A stretch of DNA of 33,003 nt from Alphaproteobacteria bacterium (GTDB lineage: Bacteria > Pseudomonadota > Alphaproteobacteria > Caulobacterales > Hyphomonadaceae), in the NCBI GenBank assembly GCA_018969425.1, contig JAGWYJ010000037.1:1-33003 (forward strand), read 5' to 3'. The translations under genes and the position numbers were made by a program. This document shows positions 1 through 7,348 of this stretch, piece by piece. The notes under the pieces were generated by a model that worked only from the letters and a program-made list of their open reading frames with translations, did no database searches and was not told the DNA's origin. The stretch's first letter is position 1; every line of letters begins with the position of its first letter.

Positions 1-1
1 G

Positions 2-271
2 GCTATCCTCTCGGCCGCATTCGCTCCCGGAGCGGTGGTGACCGAGGTTGCCCGTCAGTTCGATATCTCAACCAGTCTTCTGTACAGGTGGCGGCGAGAC
101 CTTATGGCAGGAAACAGTTTCGCTCCGGTCGTACTCTCTCATCCGCCGGCGCAGGATCCCGCTGAGACGATGCCGTTCGCCATCGTTGTCGAGCTGGGCG
201 AAGTCCGGGTGAACATAGCTGGCCTGGCGTCAGCGCCGTTGGTGGCGGCGACATTGCGGGCGCTTCGATGA
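2..271 (+). CDS. tnpA: IS66 accessory protein TnpA, 5'-partial
   Basis: This is the C-terminal 89 residues of the IS66 TnpA/IS3-like orfA helix-turn-helix protein. The frame is open from base 2, so the true start is upstream of the window. The visible part begins within the helix-turn-helix: the VTEVARQFDIS...LLYRWRR pattern is the usual second and recognition helix followed by the conserved WRR. The remainder is the variable tail. TnpA is needed together with TnpB and TnpC for IS66 transposition and probably binds DNA. The TGA stop overlaps the tnpB ATG, which suggests translational coupling. Confidence 0.85.
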   Translation, partial: AILSAAFAPGAVVTEVARQFDISTSLLYRWRRDLMAGNSFAPVVLSHPPAQDPAETMPFAIVVELGEVRVNIAGLASAPLVAATLRALR

Positions 272-615
272 TTGCGTTCCCTTCGAGCGTGCGTGTCTGG
301 CTCGCCGCCGGTCATACCGATATGCGCCGCGGCATGCAGGGTCTTGCGCTTCAGATCCAGGAAGGTCTTCGTCGCGATCCCCATGCCGGGGATCTGTTTG
401 TTTTTCGCGGCAGACGGGGAGATCTCGTGAAGATCCTCTGGCATGACGGGCTGGGCTTCTCGCTATACGCCAAGCGTCTCGATCGCGGACGATTCATCTG
501 GCCAGTGGTGAAGGATGGTTTGGTCAGCCTTACCCCGGCCCAGCTTGGCTACATGCTTGAGGGCATCGACTGGCGGAACCCCCAACATACCTGGCGCCCC
601 CAGGTCGCAGGTTAG
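268..615 (+). CDS. tnpB: IS66 accessory protein TnpB (Orf2-like)
   Basis: A complete 115-residue protein, the usual length of the IS66 Orf2/TnpB family. Typical family blocks are visible: a start near VRVWLAAGHTDMRRGM, then DLFVFRGRRGDLVKILWHDG, and the C-terminal LEGIDWRNPQHTW. The biochemical role is not established; it is required with TnpA and TnpC for transposition of IS66-type elements. The ATG overlaps the tnpA stop, and tnpC starts 70 bp downstream. No truncation or frameshift is seen. Confidence 0.93.
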   Translation: MIAFPSSVRVWLAAGHTDMRRGMQGLALQIQEGLRRDPHAGDLFVFRGRRGDLVKILWHDGLGFSLYAKRLDRGRFIWPVVKDGLVSLTPAQLGYMLEGIDWRNPQHTWRPQVAG

Positions 616-685
616 AATCATAAATTTCTGTAAGGATGCATTTAGGGGCGCCTCAAGCGGCTTCTTTTGTGATTCCGTCGTCTGC

Positions 686-2332
686 ATGGGTCAAAGCACA
701 GCGGATCTTCCTGACGATATCGAAGCGCTGAAGGCGCTCGTGCTCAAGGGGTGGGCCGAAGCCGATGCAGCTTTGGCGGCTGTCGCCGCCGCCCAGGCCC
801 GGGCCTCAGATGATGCGGCGCTGATCGCCCACCTCAAGCTGCAGATCGCTAAATTGAAGCGCGAGCAGTACGGCCAGTCCTCCGAACGCTCCTCCCGCCT
901 CATCGACCAGCTGGAGCTGCAGCTGGAAGATCTCGAGGCCAGCGCATCAGAAGATGACCTTCTCGCGGAGATGGCGGCGGCTAAAACCTCCCAGGTTGCC
1001 GCCTTCGCGCGCAGGAAGCCGTCTCGCAAGCCATTCCCCGACCATCTGCCGCGTGAGCGTATCCTGCACCCGGCGCCGACATCCTGCCCATGCTGCGGAG
1101 GCTCCCGCCTGTCGAAGCTGGGCGAAGACGTCACCGAGACCCTTGAGGTGGTCCCCCGGCAGTGGAAGGTTATCCGCCACGTCAGGGAGAGGATATCCTG
1201 TCGGGACTGTGAGACGATCTCACAGGCGCCGGCTCCATTCCATGTCGTGCCGCGTGGTTGGGCTGGCCCCAGCCTCCTCGCCATGATCCTGTTCGAGAAG
1301 TATGGTCAGCACCAGCCCCTCAACCGGCAGGCGGAGCGTTATGCCCGAGAGGGCGTCGAACTCAGCCTGTCGACCCTTGCAGACCAGGTCGGACATTGCG
1401 CTGTCGCTCTCGCGCCGCTGGTCGATCGGCTCAAGGCGCATGTGATGTCCGCATCCAGACTTCACAGCGATGACACTACCGTTCCGGTCTTTGCCAAAGG
1501 CAAGACGGATGTCGCCCGAACCTGGGTTTATGTGCGGGACGACCGGCCCTTTGGCGGGACGGGCCCGCCCGCGGCGCTATTCTACTACTCGCGTGATCGC
1601 GCGGGTTCTCATGTCCGCGAACATCTCGAGGGCTGGAGCGGCATTCTGCAGGTTGACGCCTACAGCGGTTACAACAAGCTCTATGCCGCTGATCGCGAGC
1701 CTGCGCCCATTCTGGAGGCCGCCTGCTGGTCACATAGCCGTCGCCGGTTCTTCGTCCTTGCCGATATTGAGGGCGCTGCTCGCGCCAGAGCGAGGGGTGA
1801 GAAGCCAACGCCAGTCTCGCCACTGGCTCTGGAAGCCGTACGGCGTATCGACGCCCTGTTCGATATCGAACGCGACATCAACGGCAGACGGCCGGAAGAG
1901 CGTCTTGCGGTCCGGCAGGAGCGCAGCGCGCCTCTCCTCGCGGATCTCGAGGTGTGGATGCGTCAGACCCGGGCAGGTCTCTCGAGCAAGACCGAGGTCG
2001 CCAAGGCGATGGACTACATGCTGAAGCGCTGGGCGGCGTTCGCAAGATACCTCGAAGATGGACGAATCTGCATGACCAACAATGCAGCCGAGCGAGCCCT
2101 CAGAGGCATAGCCCTCGGACGCAAATCGTGGCTGTTCGCCGGATCTGATCGCGGCGGACAGCGGGCTGCGGTCATGTATTCTCTGATCATCACCGCAAAA
2201 ATGAACGACATCGACCCTCAGACCTGGCTGGCCGACGTCCTCGCCCGCATTGCCGATCACCCAGTCTCAAAGCTCGACGAGCTTCTTCCATGGCGTTGGA
2301 AGGCGAAGTCTTCCGCTACCACCGCAGCCTGA
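686..2332 (+). CDS. tnpC: IS66 transposase TnpC
   Basis: The DDE-type transposase of IS66, 548 residues. The frame is open further upstream (to 515), but I chose the ATG at 686 because the preceding residues lie within tnpB and do not resemble TnpC. Order of parts: an N-terminal coiled-coil leucine-zipper region (about 35-95, with the REQYGQSSERSSRL block); a zinc-binding region with CPCC near 135 and CRDC near 172; the DDE catalytic core, including LHSDDTTVPVF, QVDAYSGYNKLY and the late MTNNAAERALRGIALGRKSW block carrying the final Glu; and the IS66 C-terminal region ending LDELLPWRW. The last 27 codons lie in a 108-bp sequence that is repeated directly downstream. Confidence 0.95.
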   Translation: MGQSTADLPDDIEALKALVLKGWAEADAALAAVAAAQARASDDAALIAHLKLQIAKLKREQYGQSSERSSRLIDQLELQLEDLEASASEDDLLAEMAAAKTSQVAAFARRKPSRKPFPDHLPRERILHPAPTSCPCCGGSRLSKLGEDVTETLEVVPRQWKVIRHVRERISCRDCETISQAPAPFHVVPRGWAGPSLLAMILFEKYGQHQPLNRQAERYAREGVELSLSTLADQVGHCAVALAPLVDRLKAHVMSASRLHSDDTTVPVFAKGKTDVARTWVYVRDDRPFGGTGPPAALFYYSRDRAGSHVREHLEGWSGILQVDAYSGYNKLYAADREPAPILEAACWSHSRRRFFVLADIEGAARARARGEKPTPVSPLALEAVRRIDALFDIERDINGRRPEERLAVRQERSAPLLADLEVWMRQTRAGLSSKTEVAKAMDYMLKRWAAFARYLEDGRICMTNNAAERALRGIALGRKSWLFAGSDRGGQRAAVMYSLIITAKMNDIDPQTWLADVLARIADHPVSKLDELLPWRWKAKSSATTAA

Positions 2333-2469
2333 TCAGTCTGCCGGACTCGCCGGAGGGATACCGATCACCCAGTCTCAAAGCTCGACGAGCTCCTTCCATG
2401 GCATTGGAAGGCGAAGTCTTTCGCTACCACCGCAGCCTGATCAGTCTGCCGGACTCGCCGGAGGGATAC
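2253..2469. repeat. 108-bp tandem duplication over the tnpC 3' end
   Basis: The sequence beginning CCGATCACCCAGTCTCAAAG occurs at 2253 and again at 2361, giving a period of exactly 108 bp, or 36 codons. Each copy holds the tnpC C-terminal codons, the TGA and about 30 bp of flank ending in GGAGGGATAC (ends at 2361 and 2469). I count three mismatches, all in the coding part: CTT/CTC (silent), CGT/CAT (Arg to His) and TCC/TTC (Ser to Phe). The second copy is not expressed as part of TnpC because copy 1 keeps its stop. Confidence 0.95.
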
Positions 2470-2929
2470 AGCAAACGGAACATTGCTTCGTTTGCCGCGC
2501 GGCGAACGCTGCGGATCAGAGTGCAACGCTGGCGACATCGCGGCCCGCGCGCACAAAGCGCAGTTAGAATTCCCTGTTTCCGCGGATCAAGTTCCGTGTT
2601 CTCGCCAGGAAAATTCCCTGTTCGGCGCCGGGCTTGTCGCGCCTGCTTCGCTAAAATCACCCGACAAATCCGCGACTTCTCTACAAGCAAGCGGGTGTTC
2701 GCGGCGAGAAGCGAGCGATTTTTCACGAACACGGAATTGGCGCCTGGGTACTGCCGGGGTGACGGCAGCCAAGTGGGACCGTTGTTGCGGGGTGCAGAGA
2801 CTATAGCCCGAAAGCCGCAGGCTTTGCTCCGATGATCCCCGATCAGAGACCGTGCGGACGCCGATTTGTCGGCCAATTGCGGGGTATTCGCGTCGATTTC
2901 CGTAACTGTGCAGGAGACCTAGGACTTCC
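2470..2929. other. 460-bp gene-free stretch between IS66 and tRNA-Ser
   Basis: I find no credible coding sequence here; the open frames are low-complexity and unrelated to known families. It contains the AATTCCCTGTT repeat set (2568-2738). It also holds two simple hairpins: CTGCCG/CGGCAG at 2751-2768 with a six-base loop, and AAAGCC/GGCTTT at 2811-2825 with a three-base loop. The latter lies about 105 bp past the tRNA-Ser 3' end and could contribute to ending its transcript, though no clear T-run follows. The stretch looks like degraded accessory DNA. Confidence 0.6.
2568..2738. repeat. AATTCCCTGTT repeats, 22-bp period, plus one inverted copy
   Basis: The 11-mer AATTCCCTGTT occurs at 2568 and 2612, with a variant AGTTCCGTGTT exactly midway at 2590, so three units sit at a strict 22-bp period. 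An inverted variant, AACACGGAATT, occurs at 2728-2738. Only the first half of each 22-bp unit is conserved. A 22-bp spacing places the motifs on one DNA face (two helical turns), as in iteron-like binding sites. The function is unknown. Translated, the motif gives NREF-like peptides that I recall from spurious predicted proteins in alphaproteobacteria, so it may be a dispersed repeat family. Confidence 0.7.
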
Positions 2930-3019
2930 TGGCGGTGAGGGTGGGATTCGAACCCACGAGACAGTTTCCCGTCTACACGCTTTCCAAGCGTGCGCCTTCG
3001 ACCACTCGGCCACCTCACC
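2930..3019 (-). tRNA. tRNA-Ser(GGA)
   Basis: Reading the minus strand, the acceptor GGTGAGG pairs with CCTCACC, followed by discriminator G and an encoded CCA (TGG at 2930-2932 on the plus strand). The anticodon stem CACGC/GCGTG encloses a loop with anticodon GGA, so it reads UCC/UCU serine codons. The long variable arm (GACGGGAAACTGTC region) marks a class II tRNA, and the T-loop GGTTCGAATCC is intact. The length is 90 nt. Its 3' side faces the gene-free stretch and IS66, a configuration typical of islands that insert at tRNA 3' ends. Confidence 0.97.
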
Positions 3020-3230
3020 AGGCGGATCGGACCCATAACGACTTGATGATCGTTCCAAAGAAGGAGCGATCAAAAAAGCGTCCGAAACCACAGACCGCCG
3101 CGTATTGCATGGCGGATCTGACAGCGCAAGCCGTCCCGAGGCTGCGCAGACGGGGCGGATTGCTCCAGACGGTCAGGCTATGAGAGAAGAGCGCACAGGT
3201 GGGTTCCGTCTGCATTTCTGGAGGTAGGTG

Positions 3231-3884
3231 GTGGTTTTTGGTCAAAAGCTTGAGCTTCCGCGGCCTGGCGAGGCCCTTCCAGGGCGCGAGACGCCGATGC
3301 CGGTCCCGAATGCTCATTTTGTGAATGGTCGCCCGCTCAGGGAGCCTTTTCCGGATGGCCTGAAGACAGCCTTATTCGGCTTGGGGTGCTTCTGGGGAGC
3401 TGAGCGAAAATTCTGGCAGACTGAAGGCGTATGGAGCACGGCGGTAGGCTACGCGGGCGGTGAGACTCCCAATCCGACCTACCAGGAAACCTGCACCGGC
3501 CGAACCGGTCACACGGAGATCGTGCTCGTTGTTTATGACCCTGCCAGGGTGTCCTACGAGGCCCTCCTGAAGATCTTCTGGGAGAACCATGATCCCACGC
3601 AGGGGATGCGTCAGGGTGGAGACATCGGCACGCAGTACCGATCGGCGATTTACGCCTCTGACGAGGTTCAGATGGCTGCAGCTGCAGCAACAAGAGACCG
3701 ATATCAGGAAGCCTTGGCCCGGGCGGGGCGAGGGACGATCACGACAGAAATCCGAATGGCGCCAACCTTCTACTATGCCGAGGAGTACCATCAGCAGTAT
3801 CTTGCTAAGAATCCGGGCGGGTATTGCGGACTGGGAGGGACGGGCGTGTCGTGTCCGGTCGGCGTCGGCCTGTCGGCGGACTAA
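3231..3884 (+). CDS. msrA: Peptide-methionine (S)-S-oxide reductase MsrA
   Basis: MsrA reduces the S-epimer of methionine sulfoxide in proteins, repairing oxidative damage in the cytoplasm with thioredoxin as reductant. The signature GCFWG is present with catalytic Cys53, followed by SAVGYAGG-like and TGHTEIV blocks and the [16 protein letters not shown] region. Two C-terminal cysteines (Cys199 and Cys208) match the pair that resolves the sulfenic acid in E. coli-type MsrA. There is an approximately 45-residue N-terminal extension before the core, common in proteobacterial homologues. I chose GTG 3231 because GGAGG at 3220-3224 is six bases away; GTG 3228 is an alternative. The preceding 200 bp hold no gene. 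Confidence 0.95.
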   Translation: MVFGQKLELPRPGEALPGRETPMPVPNAHFVNGRPLREPFPDGLKTALFGLGCFWGAERKFWQTEGVWSTAVGYAGGETPNPTYQETCTGRTGHTEIVLVVYDPARVSYEALLKIFWENHDPTQGMRQGGDIGTQYRSAIYASDEVQMAAAAATRDRYQEALARAGRGTITTEIRMAPTFYYAEEYHQQYLAKNPGGYCGLGGTGVSCPVGVGLSAD

Positions 3885-3947
3885 CTGTCTCCAGCAAGCC
3901 TGAATGCTGAACTTATTCTGCCGCATTTGTGCGGCGGGATTGGAGTC

Positions 3948-4574
3948 ATGATCAGTCGACGTATCATCCTGTCCATCGGCCCCTGCCTCGCCTTGCCGGC
4001 CCAGGCCCAGACGCGCCCGGCGCCAGGCCAGCCCCAAAGCCTGTCATTCAGCCTCAAACTGGCCGAAGGGGCCGAACGGCGCGCTTCAAAACCTGAGACG
4101 TATGATCCTGCTTATGTGGTTTTGAGCTACCCTATGGGAGATGTTCCGGACGATCGGGGCGTTTGCTCGGACACGGTGATCCGGGCCTTTCGTTACGCAG
4201 GCGTGGATCTGCAGAGAGAGGTCCATGAAGACATGTCACGACACTTCGCCGTCTATCCGAGGATCTGGGGTCTGAGCCGACCGGACCGGAACATCGATCA
4301 CCGTCGCGTTCCCAATCTTGAGACCCTTTTTCGTCGCAAGGGAGGGGCGAGGCCTGTCAGTCGCCACGGTTCGGATTATCGCCCGGGAGATGTGGTCTCC
4401 TGGCGCCTTTCCGGCTCAGGGTTGCCGCACATTGGAGTTCTGTCGCGTTCCCCGGGAAGGGACGGGCCCCAGGTGGTGCACAATATCGGCGCCGGCTCCC
4501 AGATCGAGGATGTCCTCTTCAGCTGGCCGATAGAGGGCTGGTTTCGATTTGAGACATGGGGGGTGTCCGGATGA
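3948..4574 (+). CDS. Exported DUF1287-family protein
   Basis: A 208-residue protein of the DUF1287 family, which is thought to adopt an NlpC/P60-like cysteine-hydrolase fold; no substrate is established. The start at ATG 3948 gives a signal peptide (ISRRIILSIGPCLALPAQAQ, predicted cleavage after AQA), placing the product in the periplasm. Motifs: DDRGVCSDTVIRAFRYAGVD around residue 75, with the candidate catalytic Cys; YRPGDVVSW around 150; HIGVLS around 165, with the candidate His; and VVHNIG near 180. It lies 63 bp after msrA on the same strand. A small CCGCA/TGCGG hairpin (3921-3934) lies just upstream of its ribosome binding site. A role in cell-wall or peptide hydrolysis is inference. 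Confidence 0.85.
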   Translation: MISRRIILSIGPCLALPAQAQTRPAPGQPQSLSFSLKLAEGAERRASKPETYDPAYVVLSYPMGDVPDDRGVCSDTVIRAFRYAGVDLQREVHEDMSRHFAVYPRIWGLSRPDRNIDHRRVPNLETLFRRKGGARPVSRHGSDYRPGDVVSWRLSGSGLPHIGVLSRSPGRDGPQVVHNIGAGSQIEDVLFSWPIEGWFRFETWGVSG

Positions 4575-4773
4575 CGAGGGTCAGCCCCCTGGAAGGGGGA
4601 TGACAGCATTCTCAGGGCGTCGCCCGGGTGTGCAAAAGGAACACAGGCGCCGAACGATCGTCGCTCAGACATGCGGTTTCCTGATCCTTTGGCTTGAAAC
4701 CGTGCAGCGCAAGCCGGACATAGAGGGTTCGCCGGATGCGAGAGTTTCGTCCGGCGTGGATGAGGGTGCTGGA

Positions 4774-5073
4774 ATGAACAGCGAATATGCGCACTCCGAA
4801 ATCAATGCCGGCGTCGACATGAGCCCGTTCATGGGCGTAGACGCTCGACCGGTCGGCGAAGCGGTCCGAAGGGGCGTCGTGCGATCGAAAAAGGTTCTTC
4901 CTGAAAAGGTAGTTGGCCTTCTGGCTAAGCGCCCGCTCGTCACGGCGGCCGTGTTCATGGTGGCCGGAGCAGTGGCTGCCAACGCGGTGTCTGCTCTCGT
5001 TAGCCGCAAGGCTCGCCCGGAGCCCAGGACGGCTCCTGCGCCTCAGAATCCGAAAGCTGGCCGCCGCCGTTGA
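4774..5073 (+). CDS. Small single-pass membrane protein, function unknown
   Basis: A 99-residue product from ATG 4774, which has GAGGG at 4762-4766 seven bases upstream. The frame stays open further upstream, but that part overlaps the DUF1287 gene and has no good start. The N-terminal half is polar (residues 1-48). One hydrophobic segment, PLVTAAVFMVAGAVAANAVSAL, spans about residues 55-76 and is followed by a basic, Pro/Ala-rich tail ending KAGRRR, so the tail is probably cytoplasmic. I recognise no family. The 199 bp between the DUF1287 stop and this start contain nothing else I can name. Confidence 0.6.
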   Translation: MNSEYAHSEINAGVDMSPFMGVDARPVGEAVRRGVVRSKKVLPEKVVGLLAKRPLVTAAVFMVAGAVAANAVSALVSRKARPEPRTAPAPQNPKAGRRR

Positions 5074-5144
5074 GGCGCCGCGCCTGTTAACGGCGGATCG
5101 TTTTGAGACGTTGACCCCAGGGGGCTTCCCAGACAATCGCGCGC

Positions 5145-5173
5145 GACGGCGCAGGATGAGATCCTGCACCGTC
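5145..5173. terminator. Hairpin between convergent genes
   Basis: GACGG-C-GCAGGAT (5145-5157) pairs with ATCCTGC-A-CCGTC (5161-5173), forming a 12-bp stem with one C/A mismatch and a three-base GAG loop. It lies between the small membrane protein gene (ends 5073) and the convergent CoA lyase gene (ends 5191), so it could stop transcription from both sides. No T-run follows on either strand, which lowers confidence in intrinsic termination. Confidence 0.5.
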
Positions 5174-5190
5174 GAGGGTCATATGGGGTG

Positions 5191-6246
5191 TCAGAACCCG
5201 TAGGCGACCGCCATATCCGGATCCTTGCCGGCCACCTGACGGGCGAGATCGACGATCACCTTGGCCTGTTTCCACGTGGCGTCGTCCTGCATTTTTCCGT
5301 CGAGCATGACGACCCCTGTCCCGTCGGGCATCGCCTCAAGAATCCGGCTCGCGAAGCGCACCTCCTCGATTTCAGGAGAAAAGACCCGCTTGGCAATGTC
5401 GATCTGGTTGGGGTGGAGGGACCATGCGCCAGCGCATCCCATGAGGAAGGCGTTCTTGAACTGCTGCTCGCAGGCGGCCAGATCTGAAATGTCCCCGAAT
5501 GGTCCATAGAACGGCTTGATGCCGGCGGTGACGCAGGCGTCAACCATACGCGCAAGGGTGTAATGCCAGGGGTCCTGTTGAGCGGCGGAGCGCGCCCCCC
5601 CATCCGATCTGGGATCCTCGATCACCTTGTACATCGGATGGCCCCCGCCGACGCGGGTTGTTTTCATGGCGCGGTTCGCCGCGAGGTCTGCCGGACCGAG
5701 CGAGATGCCTTGCATGCGGGGAGAGGCTTTGCAGATATCGTCCACAAGCGCGACGCCCTGGGCGGTCTCGAGAATGGCGTGGAACAGGATTGGACGCCGG
5801 ATCCCGGCCCGGGCCTCCAGTTGTGCGACCAGCTGGTCGGCGTAGTGGATGTCCCACGGACCCTCGACTTTCGGGATCATGATGACGTCATAGAGGTTCC
5901 CGGCCTTGGTGACGATTTCAGTGACATCGTCGAGAAACCACGGGGAGTTGAGCGGGTTCACCCGGGTCCACAAACCGGTCTGCAGACGGGCGTAATCGGT
6001 CATGTTCGCCATCTCGATGGCGCCCGCCCGGGCGGCGAGCTTGGCGTCCGCAGGGATCGCGTCTTCGAGGTTCGCCAGGATCACGTCCGCCTTCGCGGCC
6101 ATTTCCGGGGTTTTCGATCTCACCTTCTCATTATGACCCGGCACAAAGTGGATCATGCGCTCCAGGCGGACGGGCAGGTCCCGGAACGGTTCAGGCGCTC
6201 CGATCGCCAGGGGCTTGAAGAATTGTCTGGCGGTCTTCTGGGTCAT
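5191..6246 (-). CDS. HpcH/HpaI-CitE family CoA ester lyase (malyl-CoA lyase-like)
   Basis: A 351-residue TIM-barrel enzyme of the CitE-like group that includes L-malyl-CoA/beta-methylmalyl-CoA lyase and (3S)-malyl-CoA thioesterase, which act in the ethylmalonyl-CoA pathway and glyoxylate metabolism. Visible motifs: LEDAIP at 60-65, TRVNPL around 95 with the Arg that contacts substrate, IPKVEGP around 125, ILETAQG with metal ligand Glu160, and [10 protein letters not shown] with metal ligand Asp187. The segment around [12 protein letters not shown] and GPFGD resembles malyl-CoA lyases, and [10 protein letters not shown] is the conserved barrel end. Which reaction it performs cannot be settled from sequence alone. 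It lies 97 bp after xerD on the same strand. The start has no strong ribosome binding site. Confidence 0.85.
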   Translation of the reverse strand: MTQKTARQFFKPLAIGAPEPFRDLPVRLERMIHFVPGHNEKVRSKTPEMAAKADVILANLEDAIPADAKLAARAGAIEMANMTDYARLQTGLWTRVNPLNSPWFLDDVTEIVTKAGNLYDVIMIPKVEGPWDIHYADQLVAQLEARAGIRRPILFHAILETAQGVALVDDICKASPRMQGISLGPADLAANRAMKTTRVGGGHPMYKVIEDPRSDGGARSAAQQDPWHYTLARMVDACVTAGIKPFYGPFGDISDLAACEQQFKNAFLMGCAGAWSLHPNQIDIAKRVFSPEIEEVRFASRILEAMPDGTGVVMLDGKMQDDATWKQAKVIVDLARQVAGKDPDMAVAYGF

Positions 6247-6247
6247 G

Positions 6248-6334
6248 ACGATCGGGCTCTGAGGGGGTTGAAGGAACAGAAGGCATCAACACCCGAACTG
6301 TGCCCGGTTCAAGGCCGGAAAAAGAGCCCGTCGT
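6248..6334 (-). promoter_or_regulatory. Inverted repeat spanning the CoA-lyase leader
   Basis: In the 97 bp between xerD and the CoA lyase gene, ACGA-T-CGGGCTCT (6248-6260) is complementary to AGAGCCCGTCGT (6323-6334): 12 pairs with a single bulged base, 62 bases apart. One arm lies immediately upstream of the CoA lyase ATG, so in mRNA the stem would cover the translation initiation region. It could also act as an attenuator or processing signal. Function is unproven. Confidence 0.4.
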
Positions 6335-6343
6335 TTGAAACTC

Positions 6344-7348
6344 TTATCGTCGCGCCAGCGGGTGGGCGGTCTCCAGAAGGTCGCGCAGTTCGTCGGTCAC
6401 GACGTGGGTGTAAATCTGTGTTGTCGAGATGTCGGCGTGTCCGAGAAGCAGCTGAACAACCCTGAGGTCCGCCCCGCCCGCCAGCAGATGGGTCGCGAAT
6501 GCGTGACGGAGCGCGTGAGGGGTCACGCGGTCGGAGCGGATACCGGCCTTTATCGCCAGGGTTTCAAGAATCTGGCCGAGACGTCGGCGCGTGATCCGTC
6601 CTCCGGCGCCTCGGGAAGGAAAGACATATCGGTCGGCCGTTTTTCGTTGAGCGGTTCTCGGCAGAAAGCTTTCGCGGACTGCGAGGTACGCCCGCAGGGC
6701 TTCAAGGGCCTTGCGACCAAGGGGGGCGAGGCGTTCTTTATCTCCCTTGCCGCGAACTATGAGGGTCGTGCCCCCTCCGGAGGGAAGGGCGGAAAGGGGC
6801 AGGTCGCAGCATTCTGATACCCGGAGCCCGGCTCCGTAAATGAGTTCGACCAGACAGACAGACCGGATATCCGAGGCCTCAGGTCCCTGAGCCGCTTCGA
6901 TCAGTCGCGCCACTTCTTCCCGGGACAGAACGTCCGGCGGATCCCGCCTTAGGCGCGGTCCGTCTATCCGTGAGACCGGATTGTCGTCCCGTGCGCTGTC
7001 GCCAAGTTCAAAACGGAAGAAACGCCTCAGGGCCGCGAGACGCCTTGCGGCGGTGGCCTCCGAAAGGCCCCGCTCCGACAGATCTCTCACATAAGCGGCC
7101 AGTGTCTGTTCGCTCGCGTCCCTGAGCGAAACGCCCGCCGCTCGCAGAAAGGATGAGGCGTCCTCAAGGTCTCTTCGATAGGCCTCAATGGTGTTGTCAG
7201 CCGCCCCCCGCTCCGCGCGCAGGGTATCGAGAAACGCGTCAATCCGTCGGCTGTCCAGAACCCCGCGTCGGTCACCTACGGGTTCGACCCCGACGCCCCG
7301 ACCGCCTGACGGTCTGCGCGGCGGAGCGGCCTTCAAAAGGTCTTCCAC
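6344..7348 (-). CDS. xerD: Tyrosine recombinase XerD
   Basis: A XerC/XerD-type site-specific recombinase of 334 residues that resolves chromosome dimers at dif with FtsK and its partner. The N-terminal SAM-like core-binding domain spans about 33-120 and the catalytic domain about 140-330. All catalytic residues are visible: Arg176 (YGAGLRVSE), Lys201 (RGKGDKER), His278 and Arg281 (PHALRHAF), His304 (LLGHADI) and nucleophile Tyr313 (TQIYTHV). XerD is favoured over XerC by the LLGHADISTTQIYTHV block and by its location divergent from aroK, common in alphaproteobacteria. The start is GTG 7348 with GAGG about ten bases upstream; it gives an unusual 32-residue Pro/Gly/Arg-rich N-terminal extension. 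It overlaps the end of the preceding gene by 16 bp. Confidence 0.93.
   Translation of the reverse strand: MEDLLKAAPPRRPSGGRGVGVEPVGDRRGVLDSRRIDAFLDTLRAERGAADNTIEAYRRDLEDASSFLRAAGVSLRDASEQTLAAYVRDLSERGLSEATAARRLAALRRFFRFELGDSARDDNPVSRIDGPRLRRDPPDVLSREEVARLIEAAQGPEASDIRSVCLVELIYGAGLRVSECCDLPLSALPSGGGTTLIVRGKGDKERLAPLGRKALEALRAYLAVRESFLPRTAQRKTADRYVFPSRGAGGRITRRRLGQILETLAIKAGIRSDRVTPHALRHAFATHLLAGGADLRVVQLLLGHADISTTQIYTHVVTDELRDLLETAHPLARR

Larger units (their letters stand above)
1..2469 (+). mobile_element. IS66-family insertion sequence (left end outside window)
   Basis: The three genes tnpA, tnpB and tnpC lie in the canonical IS66 order and on one strand, with tnpA and tnpB overlapping by four bases. 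The left terminal repeat is beyond the window edge. The right limit is uncertain: the tnpC 3' end and its flank are duplicated in tandem with a 108-bp period, and both copies end in the same GGAGGGATAC. I therefore place the end provisionally at the end of copy 2. I could not identify a terminal inverted repeat or target duplication without the left end. All three reading frames look intact, so the element may be functional, with the caveat that the beginning of tnpA is not visible. Confidence 0.8.

Noticed and set aside
2250-2835. Open frames crossing the duplicated region, one reading a repeated peptide
   Set aside because: They arise from the 108-bp duplication read out of the tnpC frame, have no ribosome binding site, and run into low-complexity sequence.
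5563-6465. A 300-residue open frame opposite the CoA lyase
   Set aside because: It is a GC-rich antisense shadow; the minus-strand frame carries all family motifs.
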